DNA from: Anaerophaga thermohalophila DSM 12881
Lineage (GTDB): Bacteria; Bacteroidota; Bacteroidia; Bacteroidales; Marinilabiliaceae
Reading direction: 5' to 3'
NCBI RefSeq assembly: GCF_000191885.1
Contig: NZ_AEWI01000004.1
Location: 1-64,000 of the forward strand
Length of the DNA stretch: 64,000 bases
Under the pieces are notes generated by a model. That model was not told the DNA's origin and made no database searches. It saw only the letters and a list, made by a program, of their open reading frames with translations. Position 1 is the stretch's first letter; each line of letters opens with the position of its first letter. Below are positions 43,655-54,467 of this stretch, in pieces. A program made the translations under genes and the position numbers.

Positions 43655-45418
43655 ATGAATAGATACAGAGAAACACAACAATACCTTTTGCCAAAGAACA
43701 AACCCATTACAGAAGCGGGGAAATATGATATTTACCCCTCTTTTGAGCTCGAACCGGGTTTGATTACACATGGAATGGAAGCACTTGCCCGTTATTTATC
43801 ATCCTATAAAACTGTCATCATAGATGGTTTTGAAGGGGTATTTTATCGTGATCTCGGAGATGCTTTGAAATGTGAATTCAGCCGCCTGGGTATTCAATCT
43901 TCTTTTCATTTTGTTTGGGATGCCCAAAAAAAGGAAGAATCCATTGAAGAGATGGTGGCCCCGTTTACGGGAGGTGATGACCGCGTTTTCGGAACGCGAA
44001 CAAATCTTTCGCTTAGCGATTTTTTCGAAGCGGATAAGCTGAATGCTTTAAAACCCGTTGCATTTGAAGGGATCAATGTGATCATGGGGCCTGGTGCTTC
44101 GCTTGTCAGCCAGGATGGTTTCCTGGTTTATGTTGATCTGCCCAAAAATGAGCTCCAATTCAGATCTCGTGCCGGGTGTGTAACCAATCTTGGGATGAAT
44201 ATTCCCCGTGATCCCAAAAGTATGTACAAACAGTTCTATTTTGTAGACTGGGTGGTACTCAACAAGCATAAAAAACAGCTTTTGCCATCAGTTGGCCTGT
44301 TTGTGGATGCACAGGATCCTGCCACACCTGCTTTTATAGAAGGAGAACAAGTAAGAAAAGCGCTGCGGGAAATGGGACGGAATTTGTTCCGCGTCCGCCC
44401 GTGGTTCGAACCTGGTGTCTGGGGTGGAAAATGGATCAAAAAGCATATAGATGGACTGAACAAAGATGTTGTCAATTACGCGTGGTCGTTTGAATTGATT
44501 ACACCGGAAAACGGGCTTTTGTTTGAAAGCAGCGGCAAACTGATGGAATTGTCATTTGATTTCCTGATGGGCCATTCCTATGAGGATGTGCTGGGGATGC
44601 ATGCATCTCAGTATGGAACCGAATTTCCTATCCGGTTCGATTTTCTTGATACCTTCTATGGGGGAAACCTTTCCATCCAGTGTCATCCCAGGCCTGAATA
44701 CATCAAAAAACACTTCGGCGAGAATTTCACCCAGGAAGAGACCTATTATTTTCTGGATGTTGCAGATGATGCCAAATGTTACCTCGGTTTTCAGGCCGAT
44801 ATTGAGCCCCGGAAATTTGAAGAAGACCTGAAACGTAGTGTCCGCGAAAAACAGTCCATCGACATTACCCGGCATGTGCAGGTTTTAAATTCTCATAAGC
44901 ATGACCTGTTTCTGATCCCGCCGGGAACCATTCACGGCTCCGGGATTGATAACCTGGTACTGGAAATCAGTACAACTCCGTATATTTTTACTTTTAAAAT
45001 GTACGACTGGATGCGTCTTGATATGGATGGGAAACCCCGCCCTTTGAATATTGACCGGGGGATGGAAAACCTGTACTTCGATCGAAAAGGTGATTATGTG
45101 AAGGAAAAACTGATATCAAAACCTCAATTGCTGGAAGAAGGCGCCGATTGGCAACTTTTTCACCTCCCCACGCATGAAAAGCATTCCTATGATGTTCACC
45201 GTTACCACTTTTATAGCAGTGTAGATGTTGAGACCCGGAACAGGTGTCATGTTTTGTCACTGGTGGAGGGCAAATCCATTCTTGTGGAAACCCGCGGGGG
45301 GATGAAAAAACGTTTCAATTATGCCGAGACTTTTGTTGTGCCGGCCGCGGCAGGAGCCTACCGTATCATTAACGAAGGGGAGAACAAGGCTATGGTTGTT
45401 AAAGCTTTTATGAAGTAA
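43655..45418 (+). CDS. Mannose-6-phosphate isomerase-like (cupin) protein with N-terminal extension
   Basis: A 587-residue cytoplasmic protein. The C-terminal half (about residues 230-587) resembles class I mannose-6-phosphate isomerases: [19 protein letters not shown], the metal-binding [14 protein letters not shown] near residue 350, [15 protein letters not shown] near residue 415, and a final cupin-like domain. The N-terminal 220 residues resemble a nucleoside-kinase-like domain ([20 protein letters not shown]) but lack a P-loop. It is likely to convert mannose-6-phosphate to fructose-6-phosphate after the ROK kinase; that activity is inferred. It starts 155 nt after the preceding glycosidase gene. 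Confidence 0.78.
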   Translation: MNRYRETQQYLLPKNKPITEAGKYDIYPSFELEPGLITHGMEALARYLSSYKTVIIDGFEGVFYRDLGDALKCEFSRLGIQSSFHFVWDAQKKEESIEEMVAPFTGGDDRVFGTRTNLSLSDFFEADKLNALKPVAFEGINVIMGPGASLVSQDGFLVYVDLPKNELQFRSRAGCVTNLGMNIPRDPKSMYKQFYFVDWVVLNKHKKQLLPSVGLFVDAQDPATPAFIEGEQVRKALREMGRNLFRVRPWFEPGVWGGKWIKKHIDGLNKDVVNYAWSFELITPENGLLFESSGKLMELSFDFLMGHSYEDVLGMHASQYGTEFPIRFDFLDTFYGGNLSIQCHPRPEYIKKHFGENFTQEETYYFLDVADDAKCYLGFQADIEPRKFEEDLKRSVREKQSIDITRHVQVLNSHKHDLFLIPPGTIHGSGIDNLVLEISTTPYIFTFKMYDWMRLDMDGKPRPLNIDRGMENLYFDRKGDYVKEKLISKPQLLEEGADWQLFHLPTHEKHSYDVHRYHFYSSVDVETRNRCHVLSLVEGKSILVETRGGMKKRFNYAETFVVPAAAGAYRIINEGENKAMVVKAFMK

Positions 45419-45636
45419 GGGCAGAAAGAAGTTGATCAGGCAGAAAGAAGAGGAAATTTGTGGTCAGACAGTAGCCGGAAGTTCTTCGATTTCAGGCAGT
45501 GCGAAGTCTCTGACTTCGACATTTTTAACTTGTAGTCTCAGACTACTTTTCATTATTTGTCGTGGATATAAATTTTAAAAATCACGATGTTGATGTTCTC
45601 TGCTTTTTCATTCATCCTCTCTAAAAATACCAAAAT

Positions 45637-45958
<322 letters not shown>

Positions 45959-46077
45959 TAAACAGGTCTTTTTCAATATTATCCGACAGGAGTGGCGGAC
46001 GACAACTTACCGAATTCCGTTCCCCTCGCAGGAGTGGATTTGCATTCTACTCCGAAGGGGGAACTTAAAAATTGTAC

Positions 46078-46102
46078 GACGCCTTCGGCGTCGATATTTT
46101 TT
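46078..46102 (+). terminator. Hairpin with T-tract
   Basis: Stem GACGCC/GGCGTC with loop TTC (46078-46092), followed by GATATTTTTT. It has the form of an intrinsic terminator. It is also part of a common intergenic repeat type in Bacteroidota, so its role is uncertain. Confidence 0.4.
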
Positions 46103-46246
46103 ATGTCAATAAGCTATAAACATAGGAGCCTTTCAGGCTCCGTTTGGAGGATATAAAACTTTTATATTAAGACTTTCCGATTTAGCGTCTTTTCGAGGTA
46201 TAAATGACCCCCGAAGGGATCGTATTCATAATATTGATTGTGGTCT

Positions 46247-46273
46247 AAAAAACATGCTTTTCAGACCGGGCTC
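46247..46273. repeat. Truncated MITE family B end
   Basis: The 27 bases ending CATGCTTTTCAGACCGGGCTC equal the reverse complement of the family B left end. The rest of the element is missing. It lies 8 nt beyond the stop codon of the MFS gene. Confidence 0.75.
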
Positions 46274-46281
46274 ATAATTCT

Positions 46282-47427
46282 TTACAGTTTAATCATAAAC
46301 AACGAAATCACGAACATACAAACTGCCACGATGGCTCCTCCGATAAAGGCAAAGCTGGTGCCACCAAGCATATAAAAAAAACCGATGGTAACCGGGCCGA
46401 GTGTCTGGCCGGTGCGAAGAATCATCCCGTTGATGGACATAAAACCTGCACGGACATTGTTAGGGGCAAAGGTAACCAATACATTCGGAACACTTGGTAC
46501 CATTATGCCATGGGCTATACCGAAACATATAATGGGAAGAACGAGTTGCCATGCCTGAGAGACAAAAGCAAGGCCGAGCATAGATACACCATAAAGCACA
46601 AATCCGAGTTTGAATATCTGGAGTGGTTTCATGTGCCTGTGCATTCGCCCCAACTGGGAGGATACAGTGGCGGTTACGATCGAAAAGGCAGACATTGTAA
46701 GCCCGATTTGCCATGCTTCTGCCTGAAATCGTTCTTTGAGTAATTGCGGGAAATAGGTAAGGTATGAACCATATAAAATAACAAACATGAGGATATTCAC
46801 CAGGAAAAGTCCCCATACGGTCTTTTTATTAATATAGCTCCATACTTCTTTGATATAATCGGTAAAAGAAACTTTTTTGGTGGGTTCGGGATTTTTCAGA
46901 AAAAGCAGCAACATTATTGCCGTTGGTATAGCCAATAGGGGCAGCAAAAAGGGATATTGCCATCCGGCCATGGCCAAAACGCCGCCAATGCCCGGATACA
47001 GGGCAGTGCCAATGCTTAAAACACTCGCGTTGTATCCCATAACAGCTGCCCGGCGTTCGCCGGAGAACAAATCGCCAATCAGCGTTAAATTCAACGAGCT
47101 AAGTGGCGCGGCGCCCACTCCCTGAAAAAAACGTAAAACCAGCAGTACTTCCCAGTCGCGGGTAAAAAAGCATGCAATTCCTGAGGCACCGAATAACAGC
47201 AGTGAGGGTAAAAGTATTTTCTTGCGGCCCCATTTATCGGCCAAAAGACCGGCAAAAGGGGCTAAAAAAATACCGGGAAACGTGAATACCGTTATCAGCA
47301 AAGCTACCTGGGTGGGGGTAATATTAAAGCGTTCTACTATTTGGGGTAATGCCGGTGTGATACTGGCTACTCCCATGACCGAAGTAAGGGTAATTAAAAA
47401 TATGACTGTAATATTCTTTCTATCCAT
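46282..47427 (-). CDS. MFS transporter
   Basis: A 381-residue inner-membrane protein with about 12 hydrophobic segments. The motif-A loop between helices 2 and 3 is GLLADKWGRKK (about residues 60-70), and RFFQGVGAAPLSSL carries the motif-B arginine in helix 4. It resembles DHA1-type drug or sugar efflux transporters. Transcribed opposite to the mannoside genes, its link to them is uncertain. It ends beside a truncated MITE. Confidence 0.88.
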   Translation of the reverse strand: MDRKNITVIFLITLTSVMGVASITPALPQIVERFNITPTQVALLITVFTFPGIFLAPFAGLLADKWGRKKILLPSLLLFGASGIACFFTRDWEVLLVLRFFQGVGAAPLSSLNLTLIGDLFSGERRAAVMGYNASVLSIGTALYPGIGGVLAMAGWQYPFLLPLLAIPTAIMLLLFLKNPEPTKKVSFTDYIKEVWSYINKKTVWGLFLVNILMFVILYGSYLTYFPQLLKERFQAEAWQIGLTMSAFSIVTATVSSQLGRMHRHMKPLQIFKLGFVLYGVSMLGLAFVSQAWQLVLPIICFGIAHGIMVPSVPNVLVTFAPNNVRAGFMSINGMILRTGQTLGPVTIGFFYMLGGTSFAFIGGAIVAVCMFVISLFMIKL

Positions 47428-47590
47428 CGTTTTTGAGAATTTTCGGGCAAAGATAGGAAATTAATAGGTTATTGGATTTTGAGATACGACAGGTAAGATT
47501 TCATGTGAGTGGTATGATCCTGAGAAATGTGTTTTTTAACCTGATCATTTAGAAACACACCGCAGCACCTGGTAATCTATTGGTTTATAT

Positions 47591-47687
47591 TTTCACCCGT
47601 ATAAAATTTAATTATTAAGGTCGGATGGAACTCGCATGCAAGAACTTATACATGTTCTTTTGTGACAAATCTTGTCATGCTCGTTTC
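47591..47687. repeat. Family A element (inverted) forming the 3' end of the HTCS gene
   Basis: The reverse complement matches the family A consensus from GAAACGAGCATGACAAG to TTTTATACGGGTGAAA. The HTCS reading frame enters it and stops at TAA (47646-47648), so the last 13 or so residues (TSMTRFVTKEHV) are encoded by the repeat. Confidence 0.9.
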
Positions 47688-50600
47688 TTTCTGAAACTCG
47701 CTGGGTAATTTCCCAAATTGTTTATGGAAGCATTTAGAAAAATAAGAAGCATTATTAAACCCGACGAGATAACATATCTCATTAATCCGGTATTCGCCCT
47801 CGATGATCAGGCGGGCGGCTTTTTTTAGTTTATACACGCGGATGTAATCATTCGGGGTCATCCCTGAAATTCCTTTTATTTTACGTTGAAGATTAGAACG
47901 GCTCATCGACATGGCATTGGCCAAATGATTAATTGAATAATCGGGGTTGGTCATATTGTGCTCTATCTCATCGTTAAGTTCATTTAAAAATTCTTCATCC
48001 TTTTTGTTGTTTGCAATGGTGCCGTAAGGAACAAAAGGAGAGTTGGCAAATTTTTCGAGCAGTCGTTCGCGGTTGCGGATGAGGCTGTGGAGCTGTGCCT
48101 TCAGGTAATCTACTGAAAAAGGTTTCTCGATATAACTGTCTGCCCCTACATCCAGCCCCTGTATTTTGGTTTCAACGTTGGTCCGGGCCGAAAGGAGAAT
48201 GATAGGCAGATGACTGTATTGCTTGTTTTCACGTGTTTTCTGAACCAGCTCAAGACCGTCAACTTCAGGCATTACAACATCACTGATAATAATATCTACA
48301 CTTTTGTCCTCAAGAAGTCTCAAGGCGTCCTTACCGTTAGAGGCTTTGTGAACACTGTATTCCACCTTCAGGTTTCGTTCGAGAAAATTGCATAGGTCTT
48401 CATTGTCTTCTACGATCAGTAAGTTGGGTTTTCCGTTGGAATTTGAGAGAGGTGAATCCGACTCTCCGGTTATTTTTTCCGTTACAGACTTTGAGTCGGA
48501 TTTAACGGTCATTTTGCTTTTGCTCAGGTTGGTGCTTATCCTGACCACAAAGACAGCCCCCTGGTGATGCGGGTCGTTTTTCAGAAAGATCGTTCCTTCG
48601 TGTTTTTCGGCCAGTTGCCTGGAAAACGCCAGCCCGATGCCGGTTCCGTATTTTTTATCGTCTTTGTTTGTTCCTTCTATCTGGAAAAATGGATCAAATA
48701 TCCGATTCCGGTATTTTTCTTCAACTCCGGGACCATCATCTGTTACAGAAATCTCTATGAAATTATCCTTTTTTCTGAGGTCTATGACTATTTTTTTATG
48801 AGCAAATTTCAGGGCATTGATCATTAAATTACTGATGATCTTTGTTAGTGCTTCGCGGTCGGCATTAAAGGTAAGTGACTCTTCGGGCATGTTTGTCTGA
48901 AGCGTAATCTTTTTCTGAGAGGCTGCGGCTTTAAACCTGTAGCAAACATCTGTTATCAGTGTATTAAAATTAACCGGTTCGAAGTTTGGTGTATAACTGT
49001 TTTCTTCAATTTTACGAAAATCGAGTAATTGATTGACCAGGTTGAGCAGTCGCTCGGCATTTTTATCGATGATCTTGATGTTTTCTTTTACTTCCGGTTG
49101 GAAAGGTCCTGCTGTTTTGATGCAATCGAGGGGAGCTTTAATAAGACTGATGGGGGTACGAATTTCATGAGCGATGTTGGTAAAAAAATTAATTTTTGAC
49201 AGGTATATCTCTTTTTCTTTCTTCACTCTGAATTCTTCAAGTTTCTTTTCATGTTTTGTATGCGAGATTTTCAGGTAAACTCTTGCGATGGACAAGACCA
49301 TGACGATGAATAGAACAAAATACAAAGCATAGGCATAATTGGTTTTCCATAGGGGCGGAAGAATTTCAATGACCAGAGCGTCTCCTTCATTATTCCAGAG
49401 GCCATCGTTATTGGAGCCTTTTACTCTGAAAACGTATTTACCCGGAGCTAAGTTGATGTATGACACCTGGTTTTGATTACCGGTAGTTATCCAGTTGTTG
49501 TTGAGATTTTCCAGAATATATGCATTCCGGTTTTTTGAACGGGCCTGAAAACTGAGATTGACAAAACTGATCCGGAATGAAGCCTGATTGTGTTTCAAAG
49601 TGATCTGTTTGGTGGTGTGCAGCGTCCTATTATACGAGGAGTCTTCTTTTGATGAGGCCGGTTTATCAAGTAGTTCAAATTTTGTGATAAATACGGGAGG
49701 AACATATTTGTTCTTCTTGAGTTCGTTTGGATAAAAAGCATTGAAACCGTTGATTCCACCAAAATAGAATTTACCGTTGCTTGCCTTATAAGTTGAGCGG
49801 TAATTGAATTGATTGCTTTGCAGACCATCTTCCTGTGTATAGGTTTTAATGTCGAGAGTAGCAGGATTTATTCTTGAAATACCTTTATTTGTGCTTACCC
49901 ATATGTTACCATGGTTATCATCTACCACGCCGTAGGCTACATTGTTGGGCAATCCTTTGCTTTGATCGACAGTCAGAAAATCATCCGTATCATAGTTGTA
50001 TTTACAAATTCCTCTACCTTCGCTCGAAAACCAGAGCCTGTGCTGCTCGTCCTGGTAAACATCGGTAATCTTATTAAAGCAAAGGGAGGTTTTGTCTTTA
50101 ATATCGTGCCTGTAATTTATCCACTTTTCAGTATCACGATCTCTCTTAAATACGCCTTCTCCATAGCAGGCAACCCAGAAGTTTCCCAGGTGATCTTCTG
50201 TCATGTCATAAACAAATCCCGTAATTTCAGGGATACGGGTAAAATTGTCTTTATCCGGATTATACCGGCTCAATCCGAATGGCGTTCCCACAAAAAGAGT
50301 CCCTGCTTTAGACTGATACAGTGAGAAGATGCAATTGTCGTTGATGGTGTTCGTGTCGTTTTCGTTGTATTGGTAGTTCTTAAATTTGCCGGTATTCAAA
50401 TCCATTAAATCAAGTCCCCTTGAAAATGTTCCTATCCAAAGCCGGTTATTGTCCAGCACCAAAGCATGTATATTGTGATAGCTGATGCTGTTTTTATCAT
50501 CATCGGGAAGATAGGATGTGAATTTTTTTGTTTTGGTATTAAAATAGTTCAGTCCTCCATCCTCGGTGGCTATCCATAAATTACCAGCCGGGTCTTCGCA

Positions 50601-51713
50601 AAACTGACTGACAGCTTTGCCTGACAACGAATTCTTGTGTTGTTTGGGATAATAGTGTTCAATTATTTTGCTATTGGTAGAGATATAATGCACTCCACCA
50701 AAATAGGTTCCAATCCATATACCTTCCTCCCGGTCTTTGTATATGGAGTAAACGTTCTGGTCTCTCAGGCTGTAAGGATCGCCCGGGTCATCCACTCTGC
50801 TGTATTCAAGTGTCTGTTTATTGAAGAGGTAAAGCCCGTCATCCGAACCTACAAGCAGTTCATTTTTCTGATATTCGAAAATAGCTCTGATATGGGTGAT
50901 GTAAGTTTCGTCATCTTTCCCAAAGTAATTTGTAAACTCATTGGTTGTCCGGTTAAATCTCACTAGTCCTCCTGCCCAAGTCCCAAGCCATAATTCACCG
51001 TCCGAGTCTTCCGATATAGCCAGTATCTCGGGGTCTTCGATCGGACTCTTCTCATCACGCGATCCATATGTAACAAAGGTGTTTGTTTCTTTATTGTAAG
51101 CACTTAACCCATTGCGTGTGCCTATCCACATGGTGCCGGCATTATCGCGGTAAATTCTCCAGACAAGATTTGACCCGATGGTAGGACCCCTGTTCCCCTG
51201 GGTATATTGAACCAATTCGTTGGTGGACTTGGTATAACAAAAAACACCCTGGGTCATTGTTCCAATCCATATTTTGTCCTGGTTTTCTGCTTTAATGGAT
51301 GTTACTGCGGAGGTGACAGAAACTCCGTCTTTTGTCTGATAGTTGAATTTCTGGAAGGCTTCGGTGACAGGGTCCAAAATATAAAGCTGTTGATCGGTGC
51401 CTACCCATATTTTATTGTCTTCATCCTGGAATAAGGTGCGCACAAAATTATTTCCTATAGATTGCGGGTTTCCGGGTTCATGCTTGAAGATTTTGAACTC
51501 ATTTCCGTCAAAGCGGTTTAAACCATCTTTTGTACCAAACCACATAAAACCCCGATTATCTTGCAATATCGTTTGCACGGTATTTTCCGAAAGGCCGTTG
51601 TTAACCTGGTAGTTCTTGAATTTGAAGTTATAGGCGGTAATTGTCATTCCGTTTATAAGTAAAAGGAAAAGACATATACTTCCTGCTTTTTTCCAGTCGA
51701 CTTTATAGCGCAT
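47646..51713 (-). CDS. Hybrid two-component system regulator (HTCS) of PUL 2
   Basis: A one-protein two-component regulator of about 1355 residues. A signal or anchor helix is followed by a periplasmic sensor of about 14 two-component-regulator propeller repeats (for example NRGFMWFGTKDGLNRFDG) and a Y_Y_Y domain. Then come a membrane helix (about residue 798), a histidine kinase (FFTNIAHEIRTPISL, His near residue 848), an HATPase domain (GTGIGLAFSRQLAEKH), a receiver (LLIVEDNEDL and ISDVVMPEVDG, Asp near residue 1146) and an AraC-type HTH (about residues 1260-1345). It senses a specific oligosaccharide and should activate the adjacent SusC/D genes. Start ATG 51713 is preferred because an upstream ATG at 51785 falls inside a repeat. 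The C-terminus extends past the normal end (KLPSEFQK) into a family A repeat. Confidence 0.94.
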   Translation of the reverse strand: MRYKVDWKKAGSICLFLLLINGMTITAYNFKFKNYQVNNGLSENTVQTILQDNRGFMWFGTKDGLNRFDGNEFKIFKHEPGNPQSIGNNFVRTLFQDEDNKIWVGTDQQLYILDPVTEAFQKFNYQTKDGVSVTSAVTSIKAENQDKIWIGTMTQGVFCYTKSTNELVQYTQGNRGPTIGSNLVWRIYRDNAGTMWIGTRNGLSAYNKETNTFVTYGSRDEKSPIEDPEILAISEDSDGELWLGTWAGGLVRFNRTTNEFTNYFGKDDETYITHIRAIFEYQKNELLVGSDDGLYLFNKQTLEYSRVDDPGDPYSLRDQNVYSIYKDREEGIWIGTYFGGVHYISTNSKIIEHYYPKQHKNSLSGKAVSQFCEDPAGNLWIATEDGGLNYFNTKTKKFTSYLPDDDKNSISYHNIHALVLDNNRLWIGTFSRGLDLMDLNTGKFKNYQYNENDTNTINDNCIFSLYQSKAGTLFVGTPFGLSRYNPDKDNFTRIPEITGFVYDMTEDHLGNFWVACYGEGVFKRDRDTEKWINYRHDIKDKTSLCFNKITDVYQDEQHRLWFSSEGRGICKYNYDTDDFLTVDQSKGLPNNVAYGVVDDNHGNIWVSTNKGISRINPATLDIKTYTQEDGLQSNQFNYRSTYKASNGKFYFGGINGFNAFYPNELKKNKYVPPVFITKFELLDKPASSKEDSSYNRTLHTTKQITLKHNQASFRISFVNLSFQARSKNRNAYILENLNNNWITTGNQNQVSYINLAPGKYVFRVKGSNNDGLWNNEGDALVIEILPPLWKTNYAYALYFVLFIVMVLSIARVYLKISHTKHEKKLEEFRVKKEKEIYLSKINFFTNIAHEIRTPISLIKAPLDCIKTAGPFQPEVKENIKIIDKNAERLLNLVNQLLDFRKIEENSYTPNFEPVNFNTLITDVCYRFKAAASQKKITLQTNMPEESLTFNADREALTKIISNLMINALKFAHKKIVIDLRKKDNFIEISVTDDGPGVEEKYRNRIFDPFFQIEGTNKDDKKYGTGIGLAFSRQLAEKHEGTIFLKNDPHHQGAVFVVRISTNLSKSKMTVKSDSKSVTEKITGESDSPLSNSNGKPNLLIVEDNEDLCNFLERNLKVEYSVHKASNGKDALRLLEDKSVDIIISDVVMPEVDGLELVQKTRENKQYSHLPIILLSARTNVETKIQGLDVGADSYIEKPFSVDYLKAQLHSLIRNRERLLEKFANSPFVPYGTIANNKKDEEFLNELNDEIEHNMTNPDYSINHLANAMSMSRSNLQRKIKGISGMTPNDYIRVYKLKKAARLIIEGEYRINEICYLVGFNNASYFSKCFHKQFGKLPSEFQKETSMTRFVTKEHV

Positions 51714-51730
51714 TGTTCTGAGTCTTGTTA

Positions 51731-51853
51731 GTGTCTGTCCATAAAGTACCACTTGCTTCGTTACGCTTGACGCCAAAATCCTCATTTACGATGAGTAAAC
51801 TCCGGTTTTGGCGGCTTCGCAAGCCTTGCAATTGGCACTTTCTGAACAGACAC
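51731..51853. repeat. Family E MITE-like element upstream of the HTCS gene
   Basis: A 123-bp element with inverted ends GTGTCTGTCCATAAAGT and ACTTTCTGAACAGACAC. Internally it forms a hairpin through CGCCAAAA and TTTTGGCG. Its core CTCATTTACGATGAGTAAAC resembles the family B core CTCATTAACAACAAGTTAAC. It separates the HTCS gene from the divergent susC gene. The rest of 51854-52204 is AT-rich and should hold the susC promoter, which I could not define. Confidence 0.75.
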
Positions 51854-54467
51854 ACATATTGTGAAAATTTTTGCGAGTTTATAGACGAACACTTGTTAGT
51901 AAATGCCAGTCTGATTTATTCAAAAGTTTCGTTGTAGATAATTTATGAATAGATCAGGTTAAATAAAAGAATTCTTTCTATTCTCCAATACAACAATCTG
52001 GTCGGGTTATGCAACAATTTAGGCACCGGTTGCTTCAAATGAAAAAAAATATCAGAATTGGTCAGAAGTTGTTATTTTTTGCCTAAAAAGTTGCATTAAA
52101 ATGTTAACAAATGTTGTTTGTTTGTGATGTGGTTACTACCCCGATGAGAAAAAGTAAAGATCACAAAATTTGGTCATTAATTTTATTATTAAATCAATTT
52201 TACTATGAAAAGAATCTTGTTTTTGATGTTAATGTTATTACCGGTGTGCCTGTTTGCTCAGACAAACACACTAACCGGTAAGGTTGTAGATGCTTCCGGC
52301 GCACCCATTCCGGGGGTAAACATTATTGTACAGGACACTCAGAAAGGAACCATCACAGATACTGATGGAAACTTTTCGATTGAAGTAAATGAAGGTCAAA
52401 CCCTTGTATTCTCTTTTATTGGAATGGAGCAACAAGAAATTGTTTATACCGGTCAGTCTTCTTTAGATGTTACAATGTATGAGAGTTTGCGATCGCTGGA
52501 TGAGGTAGTTGTTATTGGATACCAGACTGTGAAGAAAGCAGACCTGACAGGTGCTGTTTCGGTTTTTAAGCCCGAGCAGATGAAAAATACAGTTGTAACC
52601 GGAAGTGTTGGCGATGTTTTGGGAACAGTTCCGGGTGTTTTTAGCCGGACTGAGGGCAAGCCTGGCGCTGAAGGCTGGATTGAAATCCGTGGTACCAAAT
52701 CTTTTGGTTCGAGTAAACCCCTTTATGTTATCGATGGAATTGCTGTTGAGGGAGGTGCCAACAGAGATTTTAATTTTAACGATATTGAGTCGGTTCAGGT
52801 TCTTAAGGATGCTTCTGCAGCAGCAATTTACGGATCGCGTGCAGCAAACGGGGTGATTATCATAACCACCAGGAGCGGTCAGGAAGGCCCGATGAAGATT
52901 GATGTTTCGGCCAAAAAAAGTTTTCAGTGGTTGCCTCGTTACGATTTAACGAACCGTGAAGAGTGGATAGAATTGAACGACCTGGCTTTCGAAAACGGTG
53001 GATACGAACCTGCCAACCATTTTGATGCCAATACCGATTGGCAGGATGTTGCCTTTAAAACCGGTCATGTTGATGACTATAATGTATCTTTTTCAGGTGG
53101 TGCAGAGACAGGCACATACTATGTTTCTTCCAATTACCAAAGCAATTCCGGAACCACTGTCGGAACAGAAAGCGAAAGGATTACTTTCAGGGTAAATACT
53201 TCCGCTTACAGGGATTTTGGAGAAAATGTGAGATTACGTATCGGAGAAAACGTGATCATCAGTAATTATCAGATTGATGAGCTGGATACCAATCCTATAA
53301 TTGATGTTTGGCGGATGTTACCAACAATACCGGTGTACAACGAAGACAATCCCGGCGGATACGGGTATGGCGACGGTTCAAGAGATGTTACTTTTGGTAC
53401 AAATCCCTTAGCCAAAGAAGACCTTACAGTTACTGAGAATAAAAATTTAAGAGTTCGCGGTAACATTTTTACCGAACTTGAATTATTTGGCAATCTCAAA
53501 TACAAGTTCAATTTTGGTTTCGAAACAAGCTCGGATGAGCACAAATATTTAAGAAAGGAAGGCAACTGGACCTTTAATCAGCCATGGGACCCTTCCTCAC
53601 TGAACAAGAATAAAGCCAGGTTCAATTCGCTGGTATACGATAATACTCTTGAATACAGCAATACTTTCGGAAATCATGCCATTGGTGCAGTCGCCGGAAC
53701 CAGCTTTATGGATATTTCTTATGAGCAGTTGTGGGGAACTAAAAATGAGTTGTTGCGCCTTAGCGATGGTACCTATTTCGAGCAGCTGAATGCTGCACAG
53801 AAAGATCCGAAAACAGGAGGATACAAAGACATGGAAAGATTATTTTCTGTGTTTGGACGGTTTAATTACACCTTTGATGACAGGTATCTGCTTAGTGGAA
53901 CGATTCGTCGTGATGCATCATCAAAGTTCGGACCTGATTATCGTGACGGTGTTTTTCCCTCTATTGCAGGAGCCTGGAGAATCAGTAACGAAGGCTTTTT
54001 TGATGTTGACTGGATCGATGATATGAAGCTACGGGCGAATTATGGTGTTCTGGGAAGTTCCAATATTGGCCCCTGGGATTGGGTTGCCTTCATCAATTCT
54101 TTTCCCCAGGCGATCTTTGGAACCGATCAACACATCGAGAACGGTCAAACTCAGGTAAAACTGGTTAACGAGGATTTAAAATGGGAGGAACTCCACGAGT
54201 TCAATATAGGTGTTGATGCAACTATGCTGAATAACAGGCTGGAGTTGTCTGCTGAGTATTATAAATCAGAGACACAGGACGTTCTGACAGGAATGCAGAT
54301 ACTGATGTCGACCGGTAATAATGGGGGTAATCCCAATGTAAACGCTGCAACATTAAAGAATACCGGATTCGAATTTTCTGCTACCTGGCGCGAAACTAAA
54401 GGTGACTGGCGATATTCGGTCAACACAAACATTTCTACAGTGAAAAACGAGATTTTGGAACTTGGAT

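Noticed and set aside
51714-51785. An earlier start codon for the HTCS gene
   Set aside because: The extra 24 residues would be encoded by the family E element and would precede the natural signal or anchor helix.
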